Shown: positions 48,901 through 61,400 of the stretch, piece by piece
How the letters are laid out: each line of letters begins with the position of its first letter
How positions within the stretch are numbered: the stretch's first letter is position 1
Source: Luscinia megarhynchos
Lineage: Eukaryota; Chordata; Aves; Passeriformes; Turdidae
Reading direction: 5' to 3'
Assembly: GCA_034336665.1 (NCBI GenBank)
Contig: CM067572.1
Span: 3,898,286 to 3,962,285, forward strand
Length of the DNA: 64,000 nt
Translations under genes and position numbers: made by a program
Notes under the pieces: model-generated
What the model saw: the letters and a program-made list of their open reading frames with translations, nothing else
What the model was told of the DNA's origin: nothing
The model's database searches: none

Positions 48901-51900
48901 ATCTGATTTTGCAAAATCTTTCAGGCTGTGGGAAAGCCTTGTTTTGCAAACTGGTACTAGATACGACTTACTTAGAAAACATGATATTCATGACAGGGGG
49001 ATTTAAAACAAAATTATTTTAATAATATATTTCCCTTTTTTCTAGTGTCTTGCTTCATTTCAGACCTAAGTATTCTGGCTTAAACAAACCTTAATACATC
49101 TATGATCAATATGAATGTTTTATGAATTATCACAACCCATACTCTGTGCAGCTCTTGGGTTCTAATCAAGCAGCACCTGTTGTCCCAGGTCTCCTTTCCG
49201 TGTGGCAGATGGTAAATCCCATCCCTTCCTTGCCCGCAGGGTACGTCCAGGCCTGCCGGGCGCTGATGATCGCGGCCTCCGTGCTGGGCCTGCCCGCCAT
49301 CTTCCTGCTGATCACCGTCCTGCCCTGCATCCGCATGGGCCACGAGCCCGGCGCCGCCAAGTACCGGCGCTCGCAGCTGGGAGGGATCCTCATCATCCTC
49401 CTGGGTAAGGCTGCTGCAGGGCTGCAGCCCTCCCTGCTCCTGGGCTGTGCTGCAGCCTGTGCTCCTGGGAGGGTCTGTGCAGGCTGGGCTCCCCTGGAGC
49501 TCCCCGGCATTGCTGGGTGGGCAGAAGGCAGGACAGGAGTGGGGGGACAAGGGCAGCAGGCAGGGGGTGAAGCAGGGGCTGGAGGGAGGGCTGTGAATCC
49601 CTCTGTCTGTGCCTTGGGGACTCCTCAGGCACAGCTCCTCTCCAGGCCATCACACACAGGCGGTGGATTGTGCTGGTTCACCCTTGAAGTGATTTTTGGG
49701 AAAGGGTCTAAATTTCCAAGCTACTTATGAGGAAGGCAGAGCCTCCAAATTTTCCCAGGGCATCCAGTGAAAGTAAGCTGAGGCATGTGGGAAGGGAAGC
49801 CCTTGCTGACCGGGGCTGGCCCTGTGGCAAGCGCAGGGACGGAGCCTGGAGGTGGCACAGACAGAAGAGGGATGGCACTGCACGGGAATAGGGCTGGCGT
49901 GCATCTGTGCCTCCCAGCCCCCTCTGCCAGCCTCGCCCTCGCCCTCCCAGCTCCCCTGGGAATTTCTTCCCGTCCTCGGTGCTTGTGGAGGAGATTGTTT
50001 TGAGCAGCACAGACTGTGGAGCTCATTGTCCCCCATGCAACACCTGCATGTTCTTGAGGCCTCGTCATCTCAGAACAGCCTGCGGGGCCTTGTTTGCACC
50101 CGGCCGTGGCAGAGGAGGAGGGGACAGGCAGAGTGGCCTCTTTGTGTGGCTCTGCTGCTCGCTGGCAGCCAGCACTGACATCATGCCCGTCTTCTTTCTT
50201 CTTCTTCTTCTATTTTTTCAAGTGGGTGCTGAATATAGCTGCACACTCAGAAGGGATGTCCCCTGGATGTTCCTTCCATGCAAGTCGTCCCTCCTCCATC
50301 ACCTTGTGGTTAGCACAAGTCAATACGTCCCAAATCTGAGGGGTTGAGTCCAAGGGGCCCTAGTGGTGCCTGTGGAGTTTAAAAGCACAGTTGGAAGTCC
50401 TAACATCAGTTCTATAAGGTTTTATAGGACATCCCAATCATGAACAACCATGTTGGAATGTGATCTTCATCCCTGCCCTGGAACATTGAATCATGTATCT
50501 GGGCTTACAGAAGTGAAAGAAAAAGTGGAAGTTTTCTGCCTGTGAATGAAATATTAGTGCTGGAGAAATCTGCTGTGATGGATTTGCCCTGCCCAGGATG
50601 GGGAGGCCCAGCAGAGCTGCACTTTGCCACAAAAGCCACAAGATTTTGGCTGCAGTCAAGGAGAATTATGCTGCAGGTCAGCCCTGCTTGCGTGGCTGCA
50701 GATGTGGGGGCAGGAGGACAGTCCCTAAAAATCACAAAGGGCGAGAGGATGACAGGACCAGCTCACAAATGACAAATTGCAGTGACAGTGTTGTGTACTG
50801 TATCAGAACAAGTGAAATCCTTTATGCTGCAGTGTCCCACCAGGGTCTGGTGTGCCACTCTCCCATCCCAGTCATGTTGCAGTGGGACACCAGGGAGGAG
50901 AACAGATGTGAGGGGAGGATGGAGAGTTGTGGTGCTCCATAAACCAGGTTCCCCTCTGCCTCAGAACACGGTTTTCTGACTAGGTAGATCCTGTGAGGAA
51001 AGGAAATGTGAGAGATCACATCTCCCACATTTGTATCATGGAGACATTGGCAGACAAATGCTCTTTGGGTCAGATCTTATTGATTTTCCCCCCTGTGAGC
51101 TCTGAAGCACCTACAGGTGAGTGATTTACTGGTGTCACTGATGCCCTGAATGATCTGGGCTGGGATCAGCAGCCTGGTCACAATGTTTTAGTCACAATTG
51201 CAATAATGCTCTTTTTGTCAGATCACAAATGAAGAATAAATAAGCTCATTTTGCTCCTAGGTTGCTTTTTTAAAAAAAAGAAAGGGTAAACCAGCTCACA
51301 TTTACATTTACAAAGCCCTTTTTTTTCCCAGGCTCATTGGCAAGACAGTCCCTTTGGAAGAAGAATAATGTAGAGAGTTTAGGACTTTGACATTATTTAA
51401 GCTGATTAATGATCTGTTAGTTGCAAGATGAGGTGTCACCATTCCAGAGCATTTAACAAGCATGGATCAGGCCCTGAAATATACAATACTGAGTTAAAAT
51501 CCATTATAGTCTAGAAATAACATGCCCTGGACTGTTTTGATTCACCCTCCGGTCACTGAACTCTCACTCATGGTTTCCACAACCTCACAGGCTCCAGACT
51601 TTTCCTCTTAGGAAAGAGCCATACCCAGAGCTCTGGTTAAAAGAAAATGGGCCCCCAAAACACTCCCTAATGCAGCAGAAATAGCGAGTGGGGATGGAAA
51701 AAGGGGATTGGCCCCGTGGCAACCTTCATTTGCTTCTCAGGGAAGGGATGGCAGTTTGTCACTGAAATTTGTTATAAGGGAAAACAGGGATTGAAACACA
51801 GCACAGAGCCAAAAAAAAATATATATATCAAAAGCTGAAAAGTTGCCAGGAAAACAATGGGCTCAGATATTCCATTGATTTTTCTGTCCACTGATAATCA

Positions 51901-54900
51901 CAGGCTGCCAGAGTGTAACCTGTGTGCACAGCCTGCTATTCTGCTGCTGATGTGTTTATGGCTTTGCTTGATCCTATCTGACCAGAGAATTGATTTATGG
52001 CTGAAAACAACCGTCAGCAGAGGTTTGCTCTGAGCTGGTATGAAAACATTTCACACATTGGTGTTGATGGAAAAACCCTGGTCCAGCCTGTGTTGTTGAT
52101 ACTAATTTAGAGGACCCCTTGCTGGTAACCAAGGAGGCATTTTCCTGATGGAGGAGAAGGACTCAGACACTGGAAAATAGATGAAATATAGGTTAGGGGG
52201 AATTGCTACTACAAAGTAAGCCATTGTGTACTAAATAAAGGATGTTAATGAGTTTTTCTAAAGACTGCATGAGGTTTAGTTGTAAAACCATAGATATCAA
52301 GATTAGAAGATTGCCTTGAACACTGAAAAAAAAAATGGTATCTATTCTTTTCAACTAAATGCTTTGAAAGAGAAATCCGTGTGACTTTGAGTCAGCAATT
52401 TGGAATAGTTAAATTTAGATGTGAATGAAAAGTATTCTTTCTTCTGCAGAAAGCCTTTAACTTACTGTTAAGGAATTTGGCAGGGACTCACTGTCCCTTG
52501 AGTAAGAACAATCCTGCTCCCTCTCCCCCAGCTCCCCAGGCACCTTCTGTGCTTCTTGTCTCTTGTGCATGTCCTTCTGACTCCAGCACATCTCTCATGC
52601 TGGGTATTAAGGGTTTCAGCTCAGCACACTTAGATGCTGCAAATCCACAGCTAAAAAAGACTTGGAAGTACTGAGAGCTGGGATGTATCCCTGTGGATTC
52701 ACAGCAATCTGATGGAGCAAGGACATTCATGCCGTGCATGAATGCTGTGAGGATTTTTTGGTAGAGGCAGTGGCTTTTACAAGGTTGCCTACTCCAGCTG
52801 CAAAAAACAGGCAGGAATTCCACACGTGTGTCCCAAAACAGGCGCCTCTAATAGAAAATATTCCTTCTCTTTGCAGACCTTCTTTTATTTTTCTGCTAGA
52901 CTGTATTGGCTACAGCAGCTTTACTGTCTGAAAATTTCTTGTTTAGAGACAGGCAAAGGGTGTCTCGACATTAGCACAAGAGAAGGGATAGCAACTTCTA
53001 TCTACACCTCTTTTCCATGTAGGCAGCCATTTTAGAACTTGTAAACTTGCCCTAAAACTCCTTTTCCAAACTCTTCGGGTTTCTTGTCAAATCACCTTTT
53101 TCCCCCAGCCTTTCCTTGTGGTACAACCAGAATAAAATTTGAGCCCACAGAGAGGTATTGCAATTGCTGACTGTCCTTTTCCCATCTCCTCAGAGGATTT
53201 GCAGCCCAACCTAATCTATGCAGAGCCATGAAACCCAGTCCTGTTCCAGGGCATTCCTCTTGCTCAGCAATGGGGTCACTGGTGACTGATGGCAGCTGGT
53301 GGCCTTTGAGGACAGAGAGGTCAAGTGAACCCATGCAAAGTCCTTGGCTTGTGTTTCACAGCTTTCTGGTATTGTCAGCATTAAAATAAGGTGGTTTTAC
53401 ATGTAGTGGAGCCACATGCACAAGAGATGCCATTGTGTGAGCATCCCTGAGAGCTCTTCTCTCCCCAGTGCAAGTGTTTTCTTCGGTCCTGTCTTGTGGG
53501 GGAGGGTCTGGAGAGATAAGGCTCTTATAGTCTATAGACAAATATATATATATATTTACTGCTGACAGAGAAAGAAAAGATGATTGTGTTTTTTCGGACA
53601 ACAGAGCAGCTTTGTTCCCAGAGCCCATCAGAATGCTTTGTGAATTCCCAACTGATACATTTTTGTTTTAAAGCTTTGGAGGTTCATGAGCTGTTTGCAG
53701 GACCACTCCACACGCAGGAGAAATGCTCTTCTCCCCTTCCTGCCGTCTCCAAAATTCCTTCCAAAGCTGCAGGGCCCTTCCTTTGAGGAGGCCCAAAATT
53801 ATTTCTGGCTTTATAAGCATCCTTCAAATGTTCTTCTCTTTTCCATAAGAAAATATTTTCTCTCACAATAACTGCAGCTTTGGGGATGGGTTTTTTGCTG
53901 TACTGGCCAGGAGCTACGGTTTATTCTCTGCTTTAACTAAACAATTTTATTTTTAATCTCACCCCTTTCTTTTTCCCTCTTGCAACCTTAACTTTCTGAC
54001 ACTGCCTCCAGATACCTTTTAACACGGTCGGTGGAAATCTGTAACGCTGCCATGGTCCTGTTATTGTTTTGCTCTGATTCTCTGATAGCCACAAGGATGG
54101 AGTCCTGCACAGCTTGTCCCGGAGGCAAGTAAATATTGACAGATTAATTCTTCTCAGATGTACAGGCCATCAAGGAGTATTGTTTTAGGACCTGCTCCTG
54201 GGAGGTGATTAACACCATCAACTCCCTGTTGCCCTCGGTGCATGTGGGGACTCTGTGGGGACTGTCTCCCTCACATGTCATCTCACAGCACCACTGCAGC
54301 TGCCTTCTGGCTTTTTGTGGAAAAAACCCCTATGGAATATCAAGTCAAATGTGAAGCCTGCAGTCATTTTTTGACCCTGCTGTAGTCTCTAGGTAGGATG
54401 CCATTTTCACTTCTGCAGACTCTTCATTTCCCATTTTTATTCAATTCATTAAATGTCTGGAGAGCCTTACTGACTTTCTCCCCATTGCTTGAAAGAAATT
54501 TTCCACAGGGAAATAGAATCTGTTTTCCAGACCTGAGAGACATTGCCTTTTCCATGAAAAAACCCCAGCAACGCCTAACTGCTGCTTATTTTGTCCCTGC
54601 TCATTTTCTGCCTGGGGTTCATAAAGCCCCACTTTGTGTTAGAGTGCTGGGATATTTTGGTGATGTTTATGTGACCACTCAGTAGAGCCACTGCAATGAT
54701 GAGGAGTGAAGCAGAACGTGAGTCCATTAGGAAATGGGGATTTAAACCAGTTCATGCTGGTCCACAGATTTTATTCTCTCACTGACTCATATGGTTTTTA
54801 TGGCCTTGCTTCGTATCTAATCTATTCCTAATTCTGCAGTTCTCCAGAACATCAGTTTCAAGGATGACTCTCATTTTTCCCTCTTCAAGATATTTCTAGG

Positions 54901-55433
54901 GAACAAATCTGTTTCCCTTTTAATAAACATATTAAATTGCATCAGGCAGCAGTTGTTTTTCTTTCTTGTTGGTGCTTGAGAGAGATGCTGTTCTCTCTCC
55001 ATCTCACCCCTGAGGCTCCCATGTTGCCTCCTGCTTGGAGATCTCTTGGACCCAGCCCTGACACCGCTGCTCTGGGTGCCACCGCGGGACAGGAAGGGAG
55101 GAGGGATGGCTTTCCTCTTTGTCCCCAGACACGTGTGCCCCAGCGTCACTCCCTCCAGCTCAGAGCCCTAACGCTGTCCTTTCCCTCCTCCTTTCCCCAG
55201 CCATGTGCGGCGTCGTGGCCACCATCTGGTTCCCGGTGTGCGCCCACCGCGAGACCACCATCATGAGCTTCGGCTACTCGCTGTACACGGGCTGGATCGG
55301 CTCCGCCCTCTGCCTCTTCGGGGGCTGTGTCATCGTGTGCTGCTCGGGGGACGCGCAGACCTTCGGCGAGAACCGCTTCTACTACGGCTCTGGCTCCAGC
55401 TCGCCCACCCACGCCAAGAGCGCGCACGTCTAG
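45716..55433 (+). CDS. CLDN11: CLDN11 (claudin-11, oligodendrocyte-specific protein): three coding exons, complete
   Basis: Four-pass tight-junction protein that forms parallel strands in CNS myelin and the Sertoli-cell barrier. The three exons join to 207 codons, exactly the human length. Predicted membrane segments lie at about 8-28, 82-105, 121-143 and 158-181. The first extracellular loop carries the claudin signature W-GLW-C-C (GLWADC and YHC). The C-terminus is SAHV, a PDZ-binding end. No odd features apart from substitutions in the first helix (LHLAGFVCS). Introns are 3.3 and 5.8 kb. Confidence 0.98.
47648..47745. repeat. AT-rich nested inverted repeat
   Basis: A perfect 20-base palindrome TATACACATATATGTGTATA (47,695-47,714) lies inside an outer pair of ten-base arms TTAAAAATAT (47,670-47,679) and ATATTTTTAA (47,722-47,731). 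The stretch is nearly pure A+T and lies in CLDN11 intron 1. Confidence 0.8.
48078..48130. repeat. (CCT)n / (AGG)n microsatellite
   Basis: About 17-18 perfect CCT triplets in CLDN11 intron 1, a pure pyrimidine strand. The polyproline reading frame across it is not a gene. Confidence 0.95.
48538..48995 (-). mobile_element. Solo LTR of an endogenous retrovirus (minus orientation), CLDN11 intron 1
   Basis: Read on the minus strand it begins TGTCATGAATATC and ends CATTTATAACA, so TG...CA termini are present over about 458 bases. It has a TATA box (ACTATAAAAAGG, + 48,661-48,672) and, about 75 bases further on, AATAAA (+ 48,588-48,593) followed by a U5-like stretch. This is the U3-R-U5 layout of a retroviral LTR. 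No internal genes or second LTR are seen. A flanking target duplication could not be recognised. Family assignment needs a repeat library. Confidence 0.7.
49240..49404 (+). CDS. CLDN11: CLDN11 exon 2 (TM2 and start of TM3)
   Basis: Completes Gly76 and encodes residues 77-130, YVQACRALMIAASVLGLPAI to GGILIILL. Acceptor CTTGCCCGCAG, donor CTGG|GTAAGG. An LTR ends about 245 bases upstream. Confidence 0.97.
49405..55200 (+). other. CLDN11: CLDN11 intron 2
   Basis: 5.8 kb without recognised repeats apart from short (TA)n runs near 51,820 and 53,540. The first 700 bases are GC-rich and give several spurious reading frames. Confidence 0.75.
53540..53557. repeat. (TA)n microsatellite
   Basis: Alternating TA run (AAATATATATATATATTTA) in CLDN11 intron 2. 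Confidence 0.85.
55201..55433 (+). CDS. CLDN11: CLDN11 exon 3 (TM3 end, second loop, TM4, tail)
   Basis: From Ala131: AMCGVVATIWFPVCAHRETT through TM4 (TGWIGSALCLFGGCVIVCC) to SSSPTHAKSAHV and TAG at 55,431-55,433. Strong pyrimidine-rich acceptor. Confidence 0.97.
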
Positions 55434-55745
55434 AGCCCCAGGGACGCCCCACGGCTGCTGTCGGATGCTTTGGCTGGTGGGTTCACGTGCCCTGGGTTTG
55501 CTTCTGCTGTCAGGCTCCCAGGGGGAGATTTAGAAAAGCAGCACAAACGTCTGGTAGTCTGAAGCATTATTCTCCCCGTCTCTTCCCCTCCTTTCTCTAG
55601 AAAGACAGCTCCAAGCCAGCCCTACCTCTTGGTCCTCACCGTTTTGTCCCAACCACCTGCCCCATCTTCTTGCAGCCAGGATGGTGTGGGTTTTAGGGAT
55701 TTTAGTTTATCTTCTAACTCCCCTGATTGTAGGAGAGTTTAAAGC

Positions 55746-55751
55746 AATAAA
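55746..55751 (+). terminator. CLDN11: CLDN11 proximal polyadenylation signal AATAAA
   Basis: Hexamer in AAAGCAATAAAACAGAAATG, 313 bases after the stop codon. Confidence 0.55.
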
Positions 55752-56323
55752 ACAGAAATGAGAGAGACGCTTTCCCATTGTTAGAAGGACTCTGACAGCT
55801 TCTCCCCCATCCTCGCTGTTTGATTTCTCCCACTCAAGGTCACAGCTCTGGCAGGGCTAGGGAGAGAGGATAGGGAGGAAGGCTGTCCTCTCCCACAGGG
55901 CAAATGTTTCTCTTTTGGAACAAGAGGAGGGGATTTTTCTGCCTTTCTCTGTAAATACTTTTGTATGAGTCTGATCATTTCAGTAACAGTGTTTCCCCCA
56001 CCCCCACAGTCATCAGTATGAAGGAAACTGAACCCAAAGGTCTTAATGACATGGTAGATAACAGTGCCTTTTAAAATAGTTATAAATGACTTTGGGGGCT
56101 CTAATCCCTGCCCTCTGATTTAGTTTCTTTTTTTTTCTTTTGTACAGATCAGTTACTAAAAAATGTATTTTTACATTTTTTTAAACTCCTTTCTTCTTCT
56201 AAGTTTATGTTCCATCTTGCCTCGTTAAAGCAGCACATTTTAACATGCAGTATAATGTACCTGTTACAATACAATTCTGGTGAGTACTGATGATGCCTTT
56301 GTACTTTCAGTGAAATACTGTAC

Positions 56324-56329
56324 AATAAA
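56324..56329 (+). terminator. CLDN11: CLDN11 distal polyadenylation signal AATAAA
   Basis: Hexamer in TGTACAATAAATAACAG, preceded by TGTA motifs and followed by a T-rich tract about 30 bases on. Confidence 0.65.
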
Positions 56330-56345
56330 TAACAGAGTACCTGCA

Positions 56346-58460
56346 AACCCTGACTTCTTTTTTTTCCTTCCTTCCTGTGTGTTTCCATAGCCAGCTTTTC
56401 CATGATGGGGATTTGCCAATGATTTTGAAGATTTTTTTTTTTTAATAGCAGTTCAGGATGAACAATTCTGCTCTGCTGTGGCATTAAATGAAGGATATTT
56501 AAAATATGAGTAATCTTTCTGCATGGGACTGTCCATTATCCTTTGGTTCTTTCACTGCTTCCATTTATCACTTTGTACCTCGTGTTGCTGAAAGTTCTCT
56601 CAACGAAAGCAGAAGTCTGATCTGGGGTCATAATCTGATTAAAACTGTGTAAGATCAAGATCTAACTCTGTCCTTACCAGTCTGTAGCAATTTAATTACC
56701 CTGACACAAAATCCCATCTGTTCCCAGAGATGTTAACTCACTTCAAACAATTTGTGTAAGCCAAGAGAAGGAAAAGAGGAGTAGCTGCTGCTCACTGGGG
56801 CAAGAGAAGAGTCCCAGTGGAGAGGCAGGAGAAGGGTCTGAGCAACCAAGTTTTTTTGGGGTGATGAATAATGGGAAAACAAGGCTGTTGGCCAAGCCTC
56901 CTGCATTCTGGACTGTCCTTGGTCTGCTTCAGCTGGAGAAACCGAACTGAGTGACGCAGCCCCGGGCGAGGATGCTGCAGCTCCCACCTCTCCCCTCCCG
57001 CACGCGGGGGAAGCTGGAGCGTTTCAAAGGAGCCGGAGGGAGGCTGGCTGCGCTCCACGGGCTGCCTTTGCCTGCCTGGCCCAGGGATGGGCAGCATCCC
57101 GAGCACCCGCCTTTCCCAGCGAGCAGCTCCGCCGTGTGAGCTGTGCAGCGCTGCGCAGCGTCCCCGGGGCGGTGGCAGGACACTTGTGCCCATGACATCA
57201 GGGGCAGGGCACAGGCGGTTCTTGTGCAGCCGGAGGACGCTGTCAGTGCTGCCATTGATGTGCGGTGCCCCGGGCGGAGGGGGGCACAGACGTGCCAGCT
57301 TGTGCAGGCTGCCAGCGCTGATTGTGGATTGTGCCCGCGGGTTTCGCCTTTATCCCGGCACCGACCGCGGCGTGCGATGCCTCGGAGCAGAAACCCCATG
57401 GGATGCTGCCTGCAAACAGCCCTGCAGCAAACTGGGAGGGAAAAGCACAGGGGAGGGTTTTGGGAACGAGCCCTGCCAGGCAGTGCTTAGGGGATTTTTT
57501 TTTTCTGCCCAAACCCTTAGGATGCACTTTGTCACTCCCAGTCTCACCCATTCCGTGATCCTCATCCCCTTGGCAGGGGATGGTGCTGGGGCTCTGTGTG
57601 CTCTGCCCTTAGCCACAGGTTACCAGCATCCGACCCCAAATCCAACTCTTAAAAGGCCCTGGGAGTGCTGCTCAGAGGAAGGAAGAAATTTTATTTCAGG
57701 GAAAAGTATTAAAAACTAAACAAAGCAAAGCAGCTGGAGGGGAAAATGTACATTTGCAACCATGGGGTGCAAGGAGATGGGGCCAAGAATGTGATGGGGT
57801 ATTAGTGCTGGCACCACAGAGGGGAAGTGTTCTGAGGAAGCACAAAGAACATTAAACTTTTTTAGCTTTTAAAGGATCAAAGCTGAAACAGCTGCTTTGT
57901 GGCCCCCCCAAAATACCCTGCTCGTCTGTGCAGCTCTCTTGGTCTGGATTGGCCATGGCACTGTTGGCTCGTGAAGGCTTTTAGTGCTCATTTGCTGACC
58001 CAAAGCCTAAAAATAGGATCAAATATGATTCTCCTGAATTGAAAAACTGCTCCACACTGTTCCTAACACCAAGTGGTGGCTGTGAGCAATGGTGGTCACC
58101 CCAGTGTGAAGGTGATGGTCCCTGATGCCCAGCAGAGCCCTCCCCAGCTCCCCCAGCACCAGCTGGAGCTCTTCATCCCGTCCCAGTGATGGGGAGAGCA
58201 CCTGGCAGGCTCCCCTCTCCCCAAATAACAGGGGCAGCAGGAAGGAGCCCTTGGGGACACCCTGGTGGCCCTGAGCACCCCAAAGAGGACAGGCAGCTGT
58301 GTCTGCCTCTCCACAGCCCTGCTGCCCATGCAGGGAGGGGGCAGTGCTGTGACACCCCAGTTCCCCCAAGGAAAGGTGAGTGCCACCAGAAGATTGATGC
58401 ACCCTTTGCACTGCAACATTCAACCTGTGGTCATTTGCTTTAGGTTTTTTCCTTCTTTTT
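56346..58460. other. Region between convergent CLDN11 and SLC7A14, with a CpG-rich patch at 56,950-57,400
   Basis: Mostly unremarkable sequence, but about 450 bases from 56,950 are clearly GC- and CpG-rich (for example CCCGCACGCGGGGG, CCCCGGGGCGG, GACCGCGGCGTGCG). No coding resemblance on either strand, although reading frames up to 210 codons cross it. Confidence 0.6.
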
Positions 58461-58464
58461 TTTT

Positions 58465-58470
58465 TTTATT
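58465..58470 (-). terminator. SLC7A14: Candidate SLC7A14 polyadenylation signal AATAAA
   Basis: TTTATT on the plus strand, read as AATAAA on the minus strand in TTACACAATAAAAAAAAAAA. A second candidate lies at 58,821-58,826. Confidence 0.4.
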
Positions 58471-61400
58471 GTGTAAACAGATAACCATTTTCTCTCACAA
58501 CACTGCAAGTAAATAACAAAGTCAGCCCGCTGAAATGGATCTTGTAAAATGGAATTTTTGAATCACTTAAAGCAAGGTTTTGTTAATCTCTAGCTTCAAT
58601 TTAGCACTGAAAAAATACCAGAACTTCAGGTACTGATTGGCTTAACAAAATTTACATGGGAATTTTTTTTTTTACTACTTTTTGATTTAGTGTTTAATTT
58701 AAAAGATTTACATTACTATGGAAACTAATTCTAAGACACATTTGTCTCTGTCTTTCTTTACAAATCCCTTAGTTCCTCTTTGATTTTTAAATGTAAAGGC
58801 ACACAATAAAGCTTTATGCATTTATTAAAATATACAGATTTTGGTAAATTTAGGGTTTTTTTCTTAGCATCTTGATTTTATATATATGTATTATATGTAT
58901 AGTTGTCAACAACACAGTCATTTGAAAATAAAAATCACTCCATAACATATCTGCATATTTTTTTTCTTTCTCATGACACACTACAAGACCCCATTGTACA
59001 ATGCACCAATGGGCTTCTGGAAACCACAAAAAAAAAAAAATGGATAGAACAAACTGCTTTTAACAAATACACCAACTTCATACCAGAACTGCAGAGAATT
59101 GTTACACCAGAAAATACCACCTGCAAAAAAAGAGCAAGATATACATCAGAAAGACTGAACAAAACGAAGTGAAGGTCATTTACAAGCTGAATTTACAACA
59201 CCCCATGTTGCTGGGGTGTGATTTCGCTGCCATGTGGAGGATGCTGGAGTGCTGGGCCTCAGACCAAGGGGCTGTGACCATGTGGAGTGAATTTGTGGAG
59301 GGGCTGAGATCTTACAGAGTCGGCCTGGAAGGTTTGAGGTATTTATGCTCCATCTGTACCATGCATTTGGTGCCTCAGGGCATGTACCTGTGGAGGGCAG
59401 GCATGGAGGGGCTTTGTGCCTCTCACCAGAGGTGGGAGCAGGATGGTCCTGCTCTGCCATGTCCTGCTGACGGCTCAGGGAAGTGAGAGCCTCCCTCAGG
59501 GAAAGGCTGGAGTTGGGGTTACAGCAGAACAAGCACTTGCACTTCTTCCCAGCCCCCTGGCCAGCAGTGCCCAGAGGTGATGGACACACATGGGCATTTT
59601 GCCTTCTCAGCCTTTGCTCTTGCCCACTGAAGAGCCCAGTGCTGCTACAAGAGACAGCACGTGAGTTCCCAGAGGCTGAACCCGCACCTCTCCCAGGAAC
59701 TGCCACCCAGAACAGGGAGCAGGCATCCTGTAAACCAGCCCCTGGCAGCTGGCAAACCCCCAAGACCTGTGGCTTGGTCACCTTCTCCTTAAACACCTCT
59801 GCTGGGTGGGATGTAGTCGGCTCAGGAGGAGGGTGCAGCTCCCACCTCCAGCACACGAGGACTGACAGCAGCCCATGCACATCCAACAGTGCTGTGGCAT
59901 CAAATGCTGTTCCCTGCTGGTCCAGAATGGGGCACAGCCATCCTGCCCCAGCACTTTCCCCAGGAAGGGGAAGGAGGATGGGGGAATGGGAACAGGGGCA
60001 GCCAAAAGGCTGCTCAGATCCAATGGAGGAGTTCCTACAGACACCAAAGAGCAAGGGGTTAAACCCTTGTTAAATTATACGGTGTAACTAGAGCAGACAT
60101 GACAACAGACACTGGTACTGGTAACTGCTCTGTAGCAAGAGATTAAGGCTGCAAGAAGAATGGGCTTCGACCCAACAGGGTGCTTGGGCATGAGTTTGTG
60201 GCTCAGCAGATGCCCAAATACCGTGTGGAAGCAGGACGAAAACGACTGCCTTAGATATGGTATAGTACAAGAGCTGGTAGGAAAATAGCATCAGTCTTTC
60301 TCCCTGAAAACATAAAGCCAGACCTGTGAGGTGCCATGTCTCTTGGGTACTTCTAAGGCATCAAGGAGGAGAGCAGCCAAGCGTGGGTGAGCAGTGGCTG
60401 TAGCAAGAGGAGCTCAGCACTGCAGAGGTTTCCAGGGTTGGCCCATAAGCAGTGCATGTTGCAACAGCTTTTCAGTGGGACACACTCAGGATTTCTGCTT
60501 GTAGAAGCGTGGTAAGGGTGGACAGCAGGAGCTGATGCCAGAGCAAAATGTAGAGCAAAGGTCCTTTTAGCCAAATCCTCACTCCCACCCTGAAGCTGCT
60601 GCAGAAGCCAAACTTCCCTTGGCTTGCCCAGAGGTTGAGATCTGCAGAACTGGATGCTCTTCTCCACTGGGAAAAGGACTGTAGTTTGTCACTGTTTGGG
60701 ACAGGAGCTGGAAGAAAACTTTTTCAGCCCCAGGCAGAGTGTCTCCATCAGGCCCTTGCATCCCAGGAGCAATGGGGAAGGGCACAGGTCCCTTTGCACA
60801 CTCTGCTTGCCCACAGAGGGTGCCAGGCAGGTGTTTTGGGAGCCTGAGCCTCATCCAGTGAACCAAAGCATTAATAGTTCTCAATATCCACGAGGATATT
60901 TTCATATTGGAAATCCTTCCCGTGTTGATGTTAAATTGTCCCCTGGGATGCCAGCAGCAGCCCATGGTACAGGGGGTTGGTCTGGGCTGCACTGGAGGCC
61001 CTGGGATGGATCCATCTGCAGCCTTTGGCAGCTGGGGGGAGGATGGGAGCTGCTGCCTGATGGGCTTTTGTTACTGTTTATTCAGAAAGATGTTCCTCCA
61101 CCAGAGCATTTTGCACAAAGCATGATGGGCTCCACAACTGGACCTGCTGATAATCCCTGACCAAACCCCATCACTGCTGACTGATGGTTCTGTGGGAACA
61201 CTGGCAGCAGGGAGTCTGATGGCACTTCTGGGGGCCATGGCCATCTTCAGGGGGTTTAACATCCACCTGCTGACCTCCTCTGCCCAGTGAGCCACCAGCT
61301 CTGTTTGGTTTCAGACTGAAATACGGACACTTACGGAATGAGCAGCATTTCAGTGTTTTTCATACAGCACCCACCAAGCCAAGCCAAAACCAGAGAGTAT

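Larger units (their letters stand above)
55434..56345 (+). other. CLDN11: CLDN11 3' UTR
   Basis: About 0.9 kb to just past the distal AATAAA. A proximal signal at 55,746 would give a UTR of about 330 bases, so two transcript ends are likely. Confidence 0.7.

Noticed and set aside
48500..49010. Target-site duplication around the CLDN11 intron LTR
   Set aside because: Bases next to the TG...CA ends (ACACAG on the left, GGGGGA on the right) do not match, so I do not claim one.
57087..57719. Plus-strand open frame of 210 codons in the CpG-rich patch
   Set aside because: No domain or homologue recognised, frame kept open by GC content. The patch itself is reported as a finding, but not as a gene.
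59176..60054. Minus-strand open frame of 292 codons
   Set aside because: It lies within the probable SLC7A14 3' UTR, shows no family resemblance and has an overlapping 196-codon frame on the other strand. Not supported as a gene.
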